From Bacteroidota bacterium (GTDB lineage Bacteria > Bacteroidota > Bacteroidia > UKL13-3): a DNA stretch of 36,413 bases. Positions 18,509 through 27,121 of the stretch are shown here, in pieces (within the stretch, counting starts at the first letter, position 1; every line of letters begins with the position of its first letter). A model generated the notes under the pieces. The model was not told the origin of the DNA. It saw only the letters and a program-made list of their open reading frames with translations, and did no database searches. The stretch lies in NCBI GenBank assembly GCA_947453415.1, contig CANGGG010000028.1:1-36413 (forward strand), in the 5' to 3' direction. A program made the translations under genes and the position numbers.

Positions 18509-19342
18509 TTTATTATTTATTTATTATTTTTTTGTATTGATACTTTTTTTTAAGAAAAATTGTAATGTTTGTTAGTATAAATTTAGCAATTTAAAAATTC
18601 ATTTGAAAATGCTTTTTTACTTAAAAAAAGATTGATAGTTATTAGTTTTGATGCTTTGAAAATATTAAGTCTATAAAACTTGAAAAAGGATTTAAAAATG
18701 TTGTTTGGAATCGGAGTTATTGCATGTAAAAATTGCATATAATTAAAATGCACTTTCGATATAAAACACGCAAATGCCTTTGCTACTTGTTTTTTATAAA
18801 ATTCAAGTGTTATTTTTTTGTTAATTATTTGACCAAAATTGAAAGTGAAATTAGTTGCCACATGCTTGCTAATTGGACTTCTTAAGGCATTTGTAATTAA
18901 AAAATAAAAGTAAAATATGTGTAAATTTTTATTCAATATGCTGTTTTTTGCAAATGCATATTCTAAAAAAATTCTTAATAAAAAAAATAAATTTAAAAAA
19001 TATTTGGAATATTATAAAAAAAAACAGTGTATTAAAAACTAGTTTTATGAGCAAAATCAGACTGCGACATTCATTTTTGATAGGCAAAAAAATAATGTCT
19101 TTAATGTCTTTATAAATTAAATGCTGTCCAAATTTATTTTGAAATTAAAATCAAAAAATAGGATTGAAAATTGTAAAAAACAGGAAATTGAAAAAACAAA
19201 TTGCGTTAATAAACGCAAATGAAATAGAATAGTTTAAGTTAAAAATAAAGGGATTATTTGACCGCTTTTTTAAATACAATAAAATGTATTTGAGGTATTA
19301 CAACATTAAAATAAACAGCAAATTTAATTTGCGTTATATTAT
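18509..19342. other. 834-bp AT-rich intergenic region
   Basis: No gene I can support. It lies upstream of the giant gene and downstream of the SDR gene, so it must hold the promoter of the first and the end of the second transcript. A minus-strand open frame at 18583-18936 would need an ATT start and has a composition like translated AT-rich spacer. Small inverted repeats are visible: TTGCGTT/AACGCAA with a 4-nt loop (19201-19218), AAATACA/TGTATTT near 19274-19291, and GCAAATT/AATTTGC near 19317-19332. None carries a convincing T-run. Confidence 0.6.
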
Positions 19343-20059
19343 TTACCCCAAATCGCCTAATTGAGGGCGAATGATTACTTCTTCTACCACTGCATTATCC
19401 GATAAGTTATAAATATTCCAAATGGTATTGGCTATGTCCTCGGGTTTTATAAATCTTTCTGCTGGTAAATCAGTGCCTTCCCAACTATTAGTTAAGGTAG
19501 CACCAGGCAATATTGCAGTTACTTTTACATGGTGTTCCATCAATTCCTCGCGCAATACTTTAGTCATGCCAAGCATAGCAAATTTACTAATGCTATAACT
19601 ACCACCATTTGGATATGCCATAATACTTGCCGTGCTGCAAATATTAAAAATATAACCTTGTTTATTGGCTTTCATGCTTGGAACTATTTCACGTGTTAAG
19701 TGATAAGCGCTGGCTAAATTAGTGTTAATTTGTTGCTCAAAAATTCCATCTTTTTCTTCTAAAATACTTCCTGGAATAAATACACCTGCATTATTAATTA
19801 ACACATCAATAGTTTCAAATTCTAATAATACATCACTGGCAAAAGCTTGCAAAGCTATTTTGTCGCTTACATCTACCGAGGCTATTAAAAATCGTTGGTT
19901 TTCGTATGTATTCCAAAGATCCGCTTTAAAAGCATTTATTTCCTTTTCATTGCGCGCGCAGCCCGCAACATTAAAGCCATTTGCTGCAAACAATTCAGCC
20001 AATGAGCGACCAATTCCTTTTGTTATTCCTGTAATTAATACTGTTTTACTCACGCTCAT
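19343..20059 (-). CDS. Short-chain dehydrogenase/reductase (SDR)
   Basis: 238-aa classical SDR oxidoreductase; NAD(P)-dependent, substrate unknown, cytosolic. The cofactor motif TGITKGIG is at 10-17 and NNAG at 89-92. The catalytic tetrad is Asn114, Ser142 (NICSTAS), Tyr155 and Lys159 (YSISK). PG in ILPGATLT follows the active site as in the family, and the length is typical of single-domain members. ATG start at 20059, only 6 bp after the stop of the upstream metallopeptidase gene, so the two are probably co-transcribed. It is the last gene of the seven-gene cluster. The motifs alone do not separate a metabolic from a cofactor-recycling role. Confidence 0.93.
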   Translation of the reverse strand: MSVSKTVLITGITKGIGRSLAELFAANGFNVAGCARNEKEINAFKADLWNTYENQRFLIASVDVSDKIALQAFASDVLLEFETIDVLINNAGVFIPGSILEEKDGIFEQQINTNLASAYHLTREIVPSMKANKQGYIFNICSTASIMAYPNGGSYSISKFAMLGMTKVLREELMEHHVKVTAILPGATLTNSWEGTDLPAERFIKPEDIANTIWNIYNLSDNAVVEEVIIRPQLGDLG

Positions 20060-20065
20060 ATTTGT

Positions 20066-21847
20066 TTAATATTTGGCTATTTTAATATTGAAATTTTTGT
20101 TGCCTCCGGCAATATTTATTATATACATACCAGCACTTAATAATTCAGAATTGATGCTTGTTGAATTCTGCTGATTATTGAATTCCAACACCTGCTTTCC
20201 TTGTAAATTATAAACTGTAACTTGGTAATTTTCATTGCTAGGAACTTGTATAATCAAAGGCTCATTTGAACTAGCAAATCCTTGTGAATTGATGATCTTA
20301 ATTAACGAAGCATCAAATACCTCATCAATAGAAACTGATGGTATAAACTTACGGTTGAAAAATGAGTTTTTTATGGTTGCATAATGGTATTTATTGTAAA
20401 GCAAACTATCAGCTTGAATAAACAATTTGGCAAACTCGGGTATTTTCATATTTGATTGCATCGAAGCCATGGCAGTAAGTAATAATGTAACTGTGGTATC
20501 CAAACCTATTTGCTCAGCAAAATCAGTAACTGCACCACTCCAAATGACAGATAAGCCATAGCGTTCCAATACAAAATCATCAACATAGTTTTTACTATTA
20601 AAAGTATTTCTTCCATTCCATGTTTGATTTCCGTCCCAATTAAAAACTTTGCGCCAATTATAATCGCTTAATTTCCTTGAATAAATTACTGCTAAAATAT
20701 CGCTATTACCTTCGTCTATTCCTATTCTTTCCTCCCCATCTACAGTGTTTGGTGCTATATAAAAAGCTGTTGCATGGCCGTATTCATGCACTATCACATC
20801 GGCATCTTCTGCATCAGGAATACCCCCAATTCCAAGTATTAAATAAGGGTCTAAATCAGAAAATTCAAAACGAGAACCTTCGCCAAAATCACCTAATGCA
20901 TCCACCCATAATTGGTTTTGAATATTGGTAAAACCTAAGCTTTGAATGTATTCTTGAAAATGTTTGATGTGATATAAAGCCATTTCTTGTTTAAAAATAT
21001 CGGTATTTCTAGTAACTATTAAACTATCTTTATATTTGGTAGAAAAGGGTGCCACATTTGGCGCAAAAATATCTTTTATTAAAACGTATTTATTTTCAGC
21101 TAAATAATTCCCAGCACTGTCCATTTTTAAACTTAATAGCAAATCTTTCCTTTCGTTATTTAATGAAGGAGTATCTAATTTGTTATAGTTTAAATATGGT
21201 GCTACATACTCGCTTCTAGCGGTAGTAAGTGGATCAGGGTTAAATATTTTTACTAAAACATTGGTGTCGGTTTTACCTTTATTTAAGCTTTTAATATTTT
21301 CATAAATCAATTGATTATCTAACGTAAAAAGTTGCTCTTTATTGCCTAAAATATTTTTTTTGCATGCAGTTAATTTATTGCCATCAAAAGCCCAAAATTC
21401 ATTATTTTGTATTGCATTAGTTGGAAGATTTTTGTTTCTTAAATCTACTAAATCATTGATAATATTTATAATTTCAGCTTGATTATTGATAGCTATTTTT
21501 ATGTTCGATTGATAAATTTCTGAACCAATATATGTTTGTATAAACTGGTAATGTGTTCCCACTAAACTTTGGTATGTATTGGTCAATTTTAAATCACAAT
21601 TTTCAATTTGTAATTCCTTTGTATTGTCTAGTAAATATTGCTTTGCAATGCTACTTAAATCTATGTTTGTTTTAGCCAAAGAAGTTGAATTATTTAAGCT
21701 AATTCTTTTTACTGGAATAAAAACTTTGGCCGATTTATTACCTAAATATTTAGCAAAATTTGTTTGCTGAGCAATCGCAAATGGAGCATAAATAATGCTT
21801 AATATTAATAATAGTTTCATGCCCTTGGCTTGATTAAAAATTCTCAT
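20066..21847 (-). CDS. Exported gluzincin (M4/M36-like) metallopeptidase with T9SS sorting domain
   Basis: 593 aa. Signal peptide within residues 1-27 (LLLILSIIYAPFAIA, cut before QQ). An FTP-like propeptide region lies at roughly 60-150, before the catalytic domain. The zinc motif is HEYGH at 354-358, with third ligand Glu379 in IDEGNSD, the gluzincin layout of M4/M36 peptidases. The preceding GGIPDAEDADVIV is like the lead-in of Bacteroidota members. The C-terminal ~75 residues (NYQVTVYNLQGKQVLEF ... GMYIINI ... KIAKY) form a type A T9SS sorting domain, so the protein should cross the outer membrane. Its ATG overlaps the TGA of the upstream yigZ-family gene (ATGA), supporting Met1 over Met10 and suggesting translational coupling. 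Substrate unknown. Confidence 0.88.
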   Translation of the reverse strand: MRIFNQAKGMKLLLILSIIYAPFAIAQQTNFAKYLGNKSAKVFIPVKRISLNNSTSLAKTNIDLSSIAKQYLLDNTKELQIENCDLKLTNTYQSLVGTHYQFIQTYIGSEIYQSNIKIAINNQAEIINIINDLVDLRNKNLPTNAIQNNEFWAFDGNKLTACKKNILGNKEQLFTLDNQLIYENIKSLNKGKTDTNVLVKIFNPDPLTTARSEYVAPYLNYNKLDTPSLNNERKDLLLSLKMDSAGNYLAENKYVLIKDIFAPNVAPFSTKYKDSLIVTRNTDIFKQEMALYHIKHFQEYIQSLGFTNIQNQLWVDALGDFGEGSRFEFSDLDPYLILGIGGIPDAEDADVIVHEYGHATAFYIAPNTVDGEERIGIDEGNSDILAVIYSRKLSDYNWRKVFNWDGNQTWNGRNTFNSKNYVDDFVLERYGLSVIWSGAVTDFAEQIGLDTTVTLLLTAMASMQSNMKIPEFAKLFIQADSLLYNKYHYATIKNSFFNRKFIPSVSIDEVFDASLIKIINSQGFASSNEPLIIQVPSNENYQVTVYNLQGKQVLEFNNQQNSTSINSELLSAGMYIINIAGGNKNFNIKIAKY

Positions 21848-22458
21848 ATAATTCCTTTAAACTTTATTTGACAAATTCCAGCTTCATTTAGTTGCTTTAA
21901 AACTTCATCGGCTTTGGATTTTCTCACTTCAAATATAAAACTGTTTGTATTTATATCGTTATTAGGATATAATTTAATACCATTGTTTTTACCAACCTTG
22001 TACAAATGATTGTGCAATATGAATTCTGCCTCTACTTCATATTGTTCTATTACTTGTTTTTCTAAAATTTTAGCATTGGTTAAAGCTTCAATTCCCGCAT
22101 TATGGTAAGCGTTTATTAAGCCAGGAACCCCCAATAATTTTCCTCCAAAATACCTCACCACCACTATCAAAACATAAGTTAAATTTTTTTGTAAAATAGC
22201 TCTTAAAATGGGTTTGCCAGCCGTGTTTGCCGGTTCTCTGTCGTCTGAACTTTTCTGAAATTCTTTATTTGCACCAAGCACCATAGCCCAACAATGATGG
22301 TTAGCTTGCGAATGTTCTTTTTTTAATTGCTTTACTATTTCTTTGCCTTCATCTTCTGTTTTTATTGCATAAGCAAAACCAATAAATTGACTTCCTTTGT
22401 CTTTAAATTCGCCTTGCGAATTGCTTTCAATGGTTAAATAGGTATCGGAAAATAACAT
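21844..22458 (-). CDS. YigZ/IMPACT family protein (UPF0029)
   Basis: 204 aa, the family's usual length. The N-terminal IMPACT domain carries the signature DDREPANTAGKPIL at 72-85 and VVRYFGGKLLGVPGL at 100-114; the C-terminal ~70 residues fit the small ferredoxin-like domain found in YigZ. Family members are cytosolic and are linked to translation regulation in eukaryotes (IMPACT); the bacterial role is not settled. It sits 8 bp after the EamA transporter gene and overlaps the metallopeptidase start by 4 bp, so it belongs to the same transcript. Confidence 0.93.
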   Translation of the reverse strand: MLFSDTYLTIESNSQGEFKDKGSQFIGFAYAIKTEDEGKEIVKQLKKEHSQANHHCWAMVLGANKEFQKSSDDREPANTAGKPILRAILQKNLTYVLIVVVRYFGGKLLGVPGLINAYHNAGIEALTNAKILEKQVIEQYEVEAEFILHNHLYKVGKNNGIKLYPNNDINTNSFIFEVRKSKADEVLKQLNEAGICQIKFKGII

Positions 22459-22466
22459 ATATAAAA

Positions 22467-23339
22467 CTAAAATTTTATAGCAATTAATGCAATAGCTGTT
22501 AACGACAACACCAAACCTAGGATGTTTTTTGAATTCAGTTTTTCTTTAAAAAACCAAACAGAAACCAATGTACTTACCGCCACAATTCCAATATTATTGA
22601 TGGGGAAAATTGTTGCGCTAGCAGCAGGAAAGTAACTTAAAGTTTTAACTAAAAATAACATGCTAAAGTAGTTTGGAATACCAAGTAAAATTCCCCAATA
22701 AACATTTTTAAAAGCTATTTTTTCATTTTTAAAAAGTACCAAATAACTCAAATAAATAGCTCCAAAAACAAATGCAATACTAAAAACAGTGGTAATAATA
22801 TACGCTTCACTCACTGCGGGAATAAACTGTTTTTGAATAAAATTTAAAGTAGTATCAATAATGCCGCTACCAACAAAAACAATTGTTGGTAGTACCCATA
22901 AATTTTTAGTTTTAGTTTCGCCATTTTCATGCTTTCTGCTAATAAAATATACTGCTAACAGCGATAAGATGATTCCTGTAATTTGAAAAAAAGAAAGACT
23001 TTCACTAAAAAATATCAGCGCAAATACAATAGGCATTACCACCGAAAGTTTGGCAGAAACCATACTTACTGAAACACCCATTTTTTGGGAAGTTTCGCCA
23101 ATTGCAAAAAATATACTGATAAACAAAAATCCCAATAAAAACGTGTAAGGAAACCAGTCTTGTTGGTAAAAATTAGTTAATATAACTGGTGTTTCTGTGG
23201 TAAATAAATTACCTAAAATAGCACAAGTTATATAGTTAAAAATTATTCCTTGTAATGTATTTACACCTACACGTTCAAAAATTTTAAAAAAACTTACTGT
23301 AATGGTAGATGCTAAAATACTGAAGATTAAAAATATCAT
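22467..23339 (-). CDS. EamA/DMT-family membrane transporter
   Basis: 290 aa made almost entirely of ten hydrophobic segments in two repeats of five, the EamA (drug/metabolite transporter) layout. The first half includes SMVSAKLSVVMPIVFALIFF, a typical EamA segment; the second has PINNIGIVAVSTLVSVWFF followed by a KEKLN loop and the final LGLVLSLTAIALIAI helix. It is an inner-membrane permease with unknown substrate. It lies 19 bp after ribD and 8 bp before the yigZ-family gene. Adjacency to ribD raises a flavin or purine-related substrate, but that is only a guess from context. Confidence 0.88.
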   Translation of the reverse strand: MIFLIFSILASTITVSFFKIFERVGVNTLQGIIFNYITCAILGNLFTTETPVILTNFYQQDWFPYTFLLGFLFISIFFAIGETSQKMGVSVSMVSAKLSVVMPIVFALIFFSESLSFFQITGIILSLLAVYFISRKHENGETKTKNLWVLPTIVFVGSGIIDTTLNFIQKQFIPAVSEAYIITTVFSIAFVFGAIYLSYLVLFKNEKIAFKNVYWGILLGIPNYFSMLFLVKTLSYFPAASATIFPINNIGIVAVSTLVSVWFFKEKLNSKNILGLVLSLTAIALIAIKF

Positions 23340-23358
23340 TGATTGGTTTTTGTTATAT

Positions 23359-24411
23359 TTAATTGGCTAAAAGTACATTCATCATTACACCGTCAATGTT
23401 TTCTTGTTGAATTTTATTGCCATAAATAAGTGGTGTTTTTATTCCATCATTAATGGTTTTTGGAGAAGTAAAAATGATTGCTTCATCCCATATTTTATTG
23501 GCTATAACAGCATTTAATAATTGTGTGCCACCTTCTATAACTACTCGTTGAATTTTAAGTTTATATAATTCATTCAGCATTTCGTTTAACCAATCTTTTT
23601 CAAAATCTAATTGAATATATGTGAGGTTATGTGCCGACTCTTTTTGTATAGAAGTAAATACGATGGTGGGCTCACTTTTATCAAATAATTTTAGATTAAC
23701 CGGCAAACGTAAATTTCTGTCAAGTATTATTCTTGTTGGGTTTCGGCCTGTCCATTCTCTTGCATTTAATGCTGGATTGTCAAACAAAGCGGTGTTTGTA
23801 CCCACCATAATTGCATCTTCTTGTGTTCTCCACCTATGAACCAAACGTTGAACAATTCTATCGGTAATATGGCGTTGAATTTCAAATTCAGCTGCACTTA
23901 TTTTAGTAGCATCAGGAGCTATATAGCCGTTAAAAGTTTGCGCCCATTTTAAAATTATATATGGCTTATGTTGTGTTATATATTTAATAAAACTCCTGTT
24001 TAAAAATTGGCACTCATCTTCTAAAATCCCCACTTCCACTTCTACTCCTGCATCTTTTAGTTTTTGAATTCCTTGTCCGGCTACTTTTTCAAACGGATCA
24101 ATCATTCCTACTACCACTTTTTTTATTTTATTTTCAATAATATAATCGGCACAAGGTGGAGTTTTTCCAAAATGATGACAAGGTTCTAAATTAACATAAA
24201 GGGTTGCTGTTGGTAATAAATGCTTTTGTTTTACTGAATTTATAGCATTTACTTCAGCATGAGCCTCGCCATATTTCATGTGCCAACCTTCGCCAATAAT
24301 GGTATTGTTATGAACTATCACACAACCCACCAAAGGGTTTGGCGATACTGTTCCAGCGCCATTTTGCGCTAGCTCAATACAGCGATGCATATATATTTGG
24401 TGTGTTTTCAA
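23359..24411 (-). CDS. ribD: Bifunctional riboflavin biosynthesis protein RibD
   Basis: Deaminates the GTP-derived pyrimidine intermediate and then reduces its ribosyl side chain, two steps of riboflavin synthesis. The N-terminal deaminase domain carries the zinc site HAEVNA (His51, catalytic Glu53) and EPCHHFGKTPPC (Cys78, Cys87). The C-terminal reductase domain starts near 145 (PYIILKWAQTFNGYIA) and shows DAIMVGTNTALFDNP and VVIEGGTQLL. 350 aa is a normal bifunctional length. The start is TTG at 24411: no in-frame ATG lies between the upstream stop at 24442 and it, and the first ATG (Met8) would cut into the conserved HxxYMxRC start of the domain. No FMN riboswitch is visible in the 58-bp gap upstream, and no other rib gene is nearby. 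Confidence 0.95.
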   Translation of the reverse strand: MKTHQIYMHRCIELAQNGAGTVSPNPLVGCVIVHNNTIIGEGWHMKYGEAHAEVNAINSVKQKHLLPTATLYVNLEPCHHFGKTPPCADYIIENKIKKVVVGMIDPFEKVAGQGIQKLKDAGVEVEVGILEDECQFLNRSFIKYITQHKPYIILKWAQTFNGYIAPDATKISAAEFEIQRHITDRIVQRLVHRWRTQEDAIMVGTNTALFDNPALNAREWTGRNPTRIILDRNLRLPVNLKLFDKSEPTIVFTSIQKESAHNLTYIQLDFEKDWLNEMLNELYKLKIQRVVIEGGTQLLNAVIANKIWDEAIIFTSPKTINDGIKTPLIYGNKIQQENIDGVMMNVLLAN

Positions 24412-24469
24412 TTGGTTTGCAAAATAAAGAATTTTAATACGTTATTACCTTTAATTATGATTTGACTTT

Positions 24470-24805
24470 TTAAATAGCCAATTCGATAGTTGGATCCCAA
24501 TAATGTGAGCTAAAATTTTGAATTTTATCTTCCACTATTATGATTCCTTCGGCTTCTAAACTTTGTTGCATAGCATTGCCACCAAAATGAATTTTTCCCG
24601 TTAACATTCCATTTCTATTTACCACTCGGTGAGCTGCAATTTTTGGAATTAATTGGTGGCTTGCATTCATTGCGTAACCAACAGTTCTGCTGCTTTTGGC
24701 GCTTCCCAAATATTTTGCTATTGCTCCATAACTGGTTACTTTTCCATAAGGAATTTGCCTAACTACGTCAAACACATTTTCATAAAAAGTATATTTATTT
24801 TCCAT
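24470..24805 (-). CDS. Alkyltransferase-like (ATL) DNA-binding protein, MGMT family without the active cysteine
   Basis: 111 aa, a single DNA-binding domain of the O6-alkylguanine-DNA alkyltransferase (MGMT/Ogt) family. GKVTSYGAIA (21-30) and SSRTVGYAM (38-46, Arg40 as the base-flipping Arg finger) match the helix-turn-helix. The active-site PCHR is replaced by AAHR (57-60), so it cannot accept an alkyl group. That places it with the ATL proteins, which bind alkylated guanine and hand lesions to other repair, usually nucleotide excision. The N-terminal MGMT domain is absent, as in ATLs. The gene starts 2 bp after the stop of the upstream arginase-fold gene. Confidence 0.92.
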   Translation of the reverse strand: MENKYTFYENVFDVVRQIPYGKVTSYGAIAKYLGSAKSSRTVGYAMNASHQLIPKIAAHRVVNRNGMLTGKIHFGGNAMQQSLEAEGIIIVEDKIQNFSSHYWDPTIELAI

Positions 24806-24807
24806 TT

Positions 24808-25965
24808 TTAAGCCAATTTTTGAAAGGCTTTAATCCATCTATCTGGAATTTCATCAGTCAATGCTATTTCATAATCACTGTAATTGCATGGCACCATAAA
24901 CGAACCTTCTTGCTCATTTCTGTTTTTTGGATATGGTACCTCCATCCACCACCTGTCGCTCATTTTGTTTTTATAAAATGTAATATCGTAAGTGCTTTGA
25001 ATACTGGTATAATATACCATAAAATCATTGCTATCTTTATTTGGATATTCGCTTTTTCTGTTATTAAATCCATCAATAAAATACCACAACATTTGTGCTG
25101 AAAGTTGACTAGTTAAATTGTTTAAATCGTGACTTGGATTTACATTATAAATCCCAAAACTTTTTAAATCATCGCTCATTCCTGCATAGCGCGCTAATTG
25201 GCAAGCTTCTTCGCCAGTAAAGCCATTTGCCGAAGGTGAGTTTTGACCATGAGCATCGGCTGCTTTTATAGCCGACATGTTTATAGCCATCATGTCGGCA
25301 TTTCTACAAAATGGCTCTATATCTTGAATTTTATTTCTAAAAAGGCCTAACCTCAACATATCAAAATTCATGTTTTCAAAAGCATCATAACTTTCAGGTT
25401 CTACAAAATAACTTTGATGCCCAATATGGGCAATATTGAACAAATAATTTTTAGGGTGAGCAATAATTCTACTTAAATATCCACTTTGTAATTCATTGTT
25501 ATCATCATATTTTAAAGCCACTCGCGCATCAGCTATAAATACATTCATGTTAAAATGTGTTTCTTCATAAGCGGCATATTGTTGGTAAATAAAATCTTCG
25601 CTAGCACCAATAATTAAACATAAAACCTTTTGTTTTAAAAGTGTTGCTATGGTTTGCTTTAAGGCAAAATAAGTGTCGCTTATGGTGTTTCCAGGTATAA
25701 TATTCCCCAAATCAATTATTTGTAAATCATTTCGGTGTTTTATTAATTGATAAAATTCTAATCTAATAGCATCTGCAGCCTTTGCCGAACCAGTAAAATT
25801 TGAATGCAATCTGTCGTCACAAACGCCAATAATAGCTAATTGATAATTAGCTAAATTTTCAATTATTTCGTTAGCAAATGTGGTAGAATAATAAATACTT
25901 CTTTGGCTACAATTGACTTTTAATTGTTCAATGATATGATTTGGTATTGGCTTTAAAAACTCCAT
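24808..25965 (-). CDS. Arginase/formimidoylglutamase-fold protein with degraded metal site
   Basis: 385 aa. The overall pattern fits the ureohydrolase (arginase/agmatinase/formimidoylglutamase) fold: SAKAADAIRLEFY, ISDTYFALKQTIATLL, VLCLIIGASEDF and the FGIYNVNPSHDL segment near 270-280. The manganese ligands look lost. The expected GGxHD is GASED (120-124), DAHxD is DARVA (146-150), and the SxDxDxxDP strand is AINMSAIKAAD (227-237). I therefore expect no hydrolase activity, or a changed one. Similar proteins in Bacteroidota are often labelled formimidoylglutamase, which these residues do not support. First gene of the cluster, ATG at 25965, divergent from the epimerase gene across 97 bp. A role beyond 'arginase fold' cannot be read from the sequence. 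Confidence 0.8.
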   Translation of the reverse strand: MEFLKPIPNHIIEQLKVNCSQRSIYYSTTFANEIIENLANYQLAIIGVCDDRLHSNFTGSAKAADAIRLEFYQLIKHRNDLQIIDLGNIIPGNTISDTYFALKQTIATLLKQKVLCLIIGASEDFIYQQYAAYEETHFNMNVFIADARVALKYDDNNELQSGYLSRIIAHPKNYLFNIAHIGHQSYFVEPESYDAFENMNFDMLRLGLFRNKIQDIEPFCRNADMMAINMSAIKAADAHGQNSPSANGFTGEEACQLARYAGMSDDLKSFGIYNVNPSHDLNNLTSQLSAQMLWYFIDGFNNRKSEYPNKDSNDFMVYYTSIQSTYDITFYKNKMSDRWWMEVPYPKNRNEQEGSFMVPCNYSDYEIALTDEIPDRWIKAFQKLA

Positions 25966-26062
25966 GATTTTTATAAATTTATTTTATTTGAAAAATAGTT
26001 CTAACTATTTGCTTCAAAAATCATTAATTTGTTGGCATATAAAATAAACATATCCACAAACA

Positions 26063-27094
26063 GTGATTTTAGTAAGCGGTTCAACAGGATTTTTAGGTGC
26101 TCATATAGCTTGTAATTTGCTATTGCATAGCAAAAAAGTAAAGCTAATAAAGCGCAGTACAGCTAGTTTAGCTGAATTCGATAAAATATTTAATTATTAT
26201 TTTAAGCATTATGATCCGCAAGCAAAAGAAGCTTTATTTCAAACAATTGTTTGGGTTGAAGCCGATATTTTAAATATTCCTCAGTTGGAATCAGCGTTTT
26301 TAAATGTTACTGAAGTTTATCATTGCGCTGCAATGGTTAGTTTTGTGCAAGCCGATAAATTAATAATGGAAAAAACCAATATTGAAGGAACAGCAAATAT
26401 GGTCAACTTAGCTTTGCTTAATAAGGTTGAAAAATTCTGTTTTATTAGTTCAATTGCTTCCATTGGAAGAAGTATAAATGGAGCAACAATTGACGAAAAT
26501 TGTAAATGGGAAAATAGTAAATTAAATAGCAATTATGCCATTAGTAAATACCGAGCCGAAATGGAAGTTTGGCGTGGAAAAGAAGAAGGGTTAAACGTTT
26601 GTATTGTTAATCCAGGCGTTATTTTGGGTTATGGCGATTTTACCAAAGGTTCCATTGTTTTGTTTGATTCAGTTTATAAAGGTTTGCCTTTTTATACCAA
26701 TGGAATCAATGGTTATGTAGATGTGCAAGATATTAGCAAAGTTTGTTATCAATTAATGGAGCAAAACATATTTGGACAACGGTATATTTTATGCAGCGAA
26801 AGTATCAGCATAAAAACATTGTTTTATAGCATTGCAAAGCACTTAGGTGTAAAAGCTCCCAAAACTTTAATTACTCCATTCATGGGCGAAATTGCTTGGC
26901 GTTTATTTGCCATTGTTAGGCTGTTAAAACTTTCAAAATTTAGTTTAACCAAAGAAACTGCTCGTGCTTCGCAAAAGCAATATTTTTATAATAACAGTAA
27001 AATATGTTTGGCTTTAAACTTTAATTTTAAGCCAGTTGAACAAACTATCAAAGAAGTTTGCCATCAATTTGCGTTGGATATAGAAGACAAATAA
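26063..27094 (+). CDS. NAD-dependent epimerase/dehydratase-family protein (extended SDR)
   Basis: 343-aa extended SDR. The Rossmann motif GSTGFLG is at 6-12; Ser129/Ser130 (FISSIASIG) and Tyr158-x-x-x-Lys162 (YAISK) make the active site. HCAAMVSF after strand 4 and the NPGVILGYGDF segment are typical of the group that includes dihydroflavonol-reductase-like and 3-beta-HSD-like enzymes. The C-terminal part (residues 225-340) binds the substrate, which cannot be inferred. The start is GTG: no in-frame ATG exists between the upstream stop (26045) and the glycine motif, and MILVSGSTG is the family's usual beginning. The cyclase-family gene follows after 27 bp on the same strand, so an operon is likely. 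Confidence 0.9.
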   Translation: MILVSGSTGFLGAHIACNLLLHSKKVKLIKRSTASLAEFDKIFNYYFKHYDPQAKEALFQTIVWVEADILNIPQLESAFLNVTEVYHCAAMVSFVQADKLIMEKTNIEGTANMVNLALLNKVEKFCFISSIASIGRSINGATIDENCKWENSKLNSNYAISKYRAEMEVWRGKEEGLNVCIVNPGVILGYGDFTKGSIVLFDSVYKGLPFYTNGINGYVDVQDISKVCYQLMEQNIFGQRYILCSESISIKTLFYSIAKHLGVKAPKTLITPFMGEIAWRLFAIVRLLKLSKFSLTKETARASQKQYFYNNSKICLALNFNFKPVEQTIKEVCHQFALDIEDK

Positions 27095-27121
27095 ATGCAT
27101 TTTTATAAAGAATTTTAAGCA

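Noticed and set aside
18583-18936. 117-codon minus-strand open frame upstream of the giant gene
   Set aside because: It would need an ATT start, is dominated by Phe, Asn, Lys and Ile as expected of translated AT-rich spacer, and shows no recognisable motif.
19201-19218. TTGCGTT/AACGCAA hairpin as a terminator of the seven-gene cluster
   Set aside because: No T-run follows on the minus strand, and it lies about 125 bp beyond the last stop.
24412-24469. FMN riboswitch before ribD
   Set aside because: The gap is only 58 bp, AT-rich, and shows none of the conserved FMN-element blocks.
26008-26031. TTTG and TTAATTTG as a promoter for the epimerase-like gene
   Set aside because: The spacer is only 12 bp and the -7 box has a mismatch at a fixed base.
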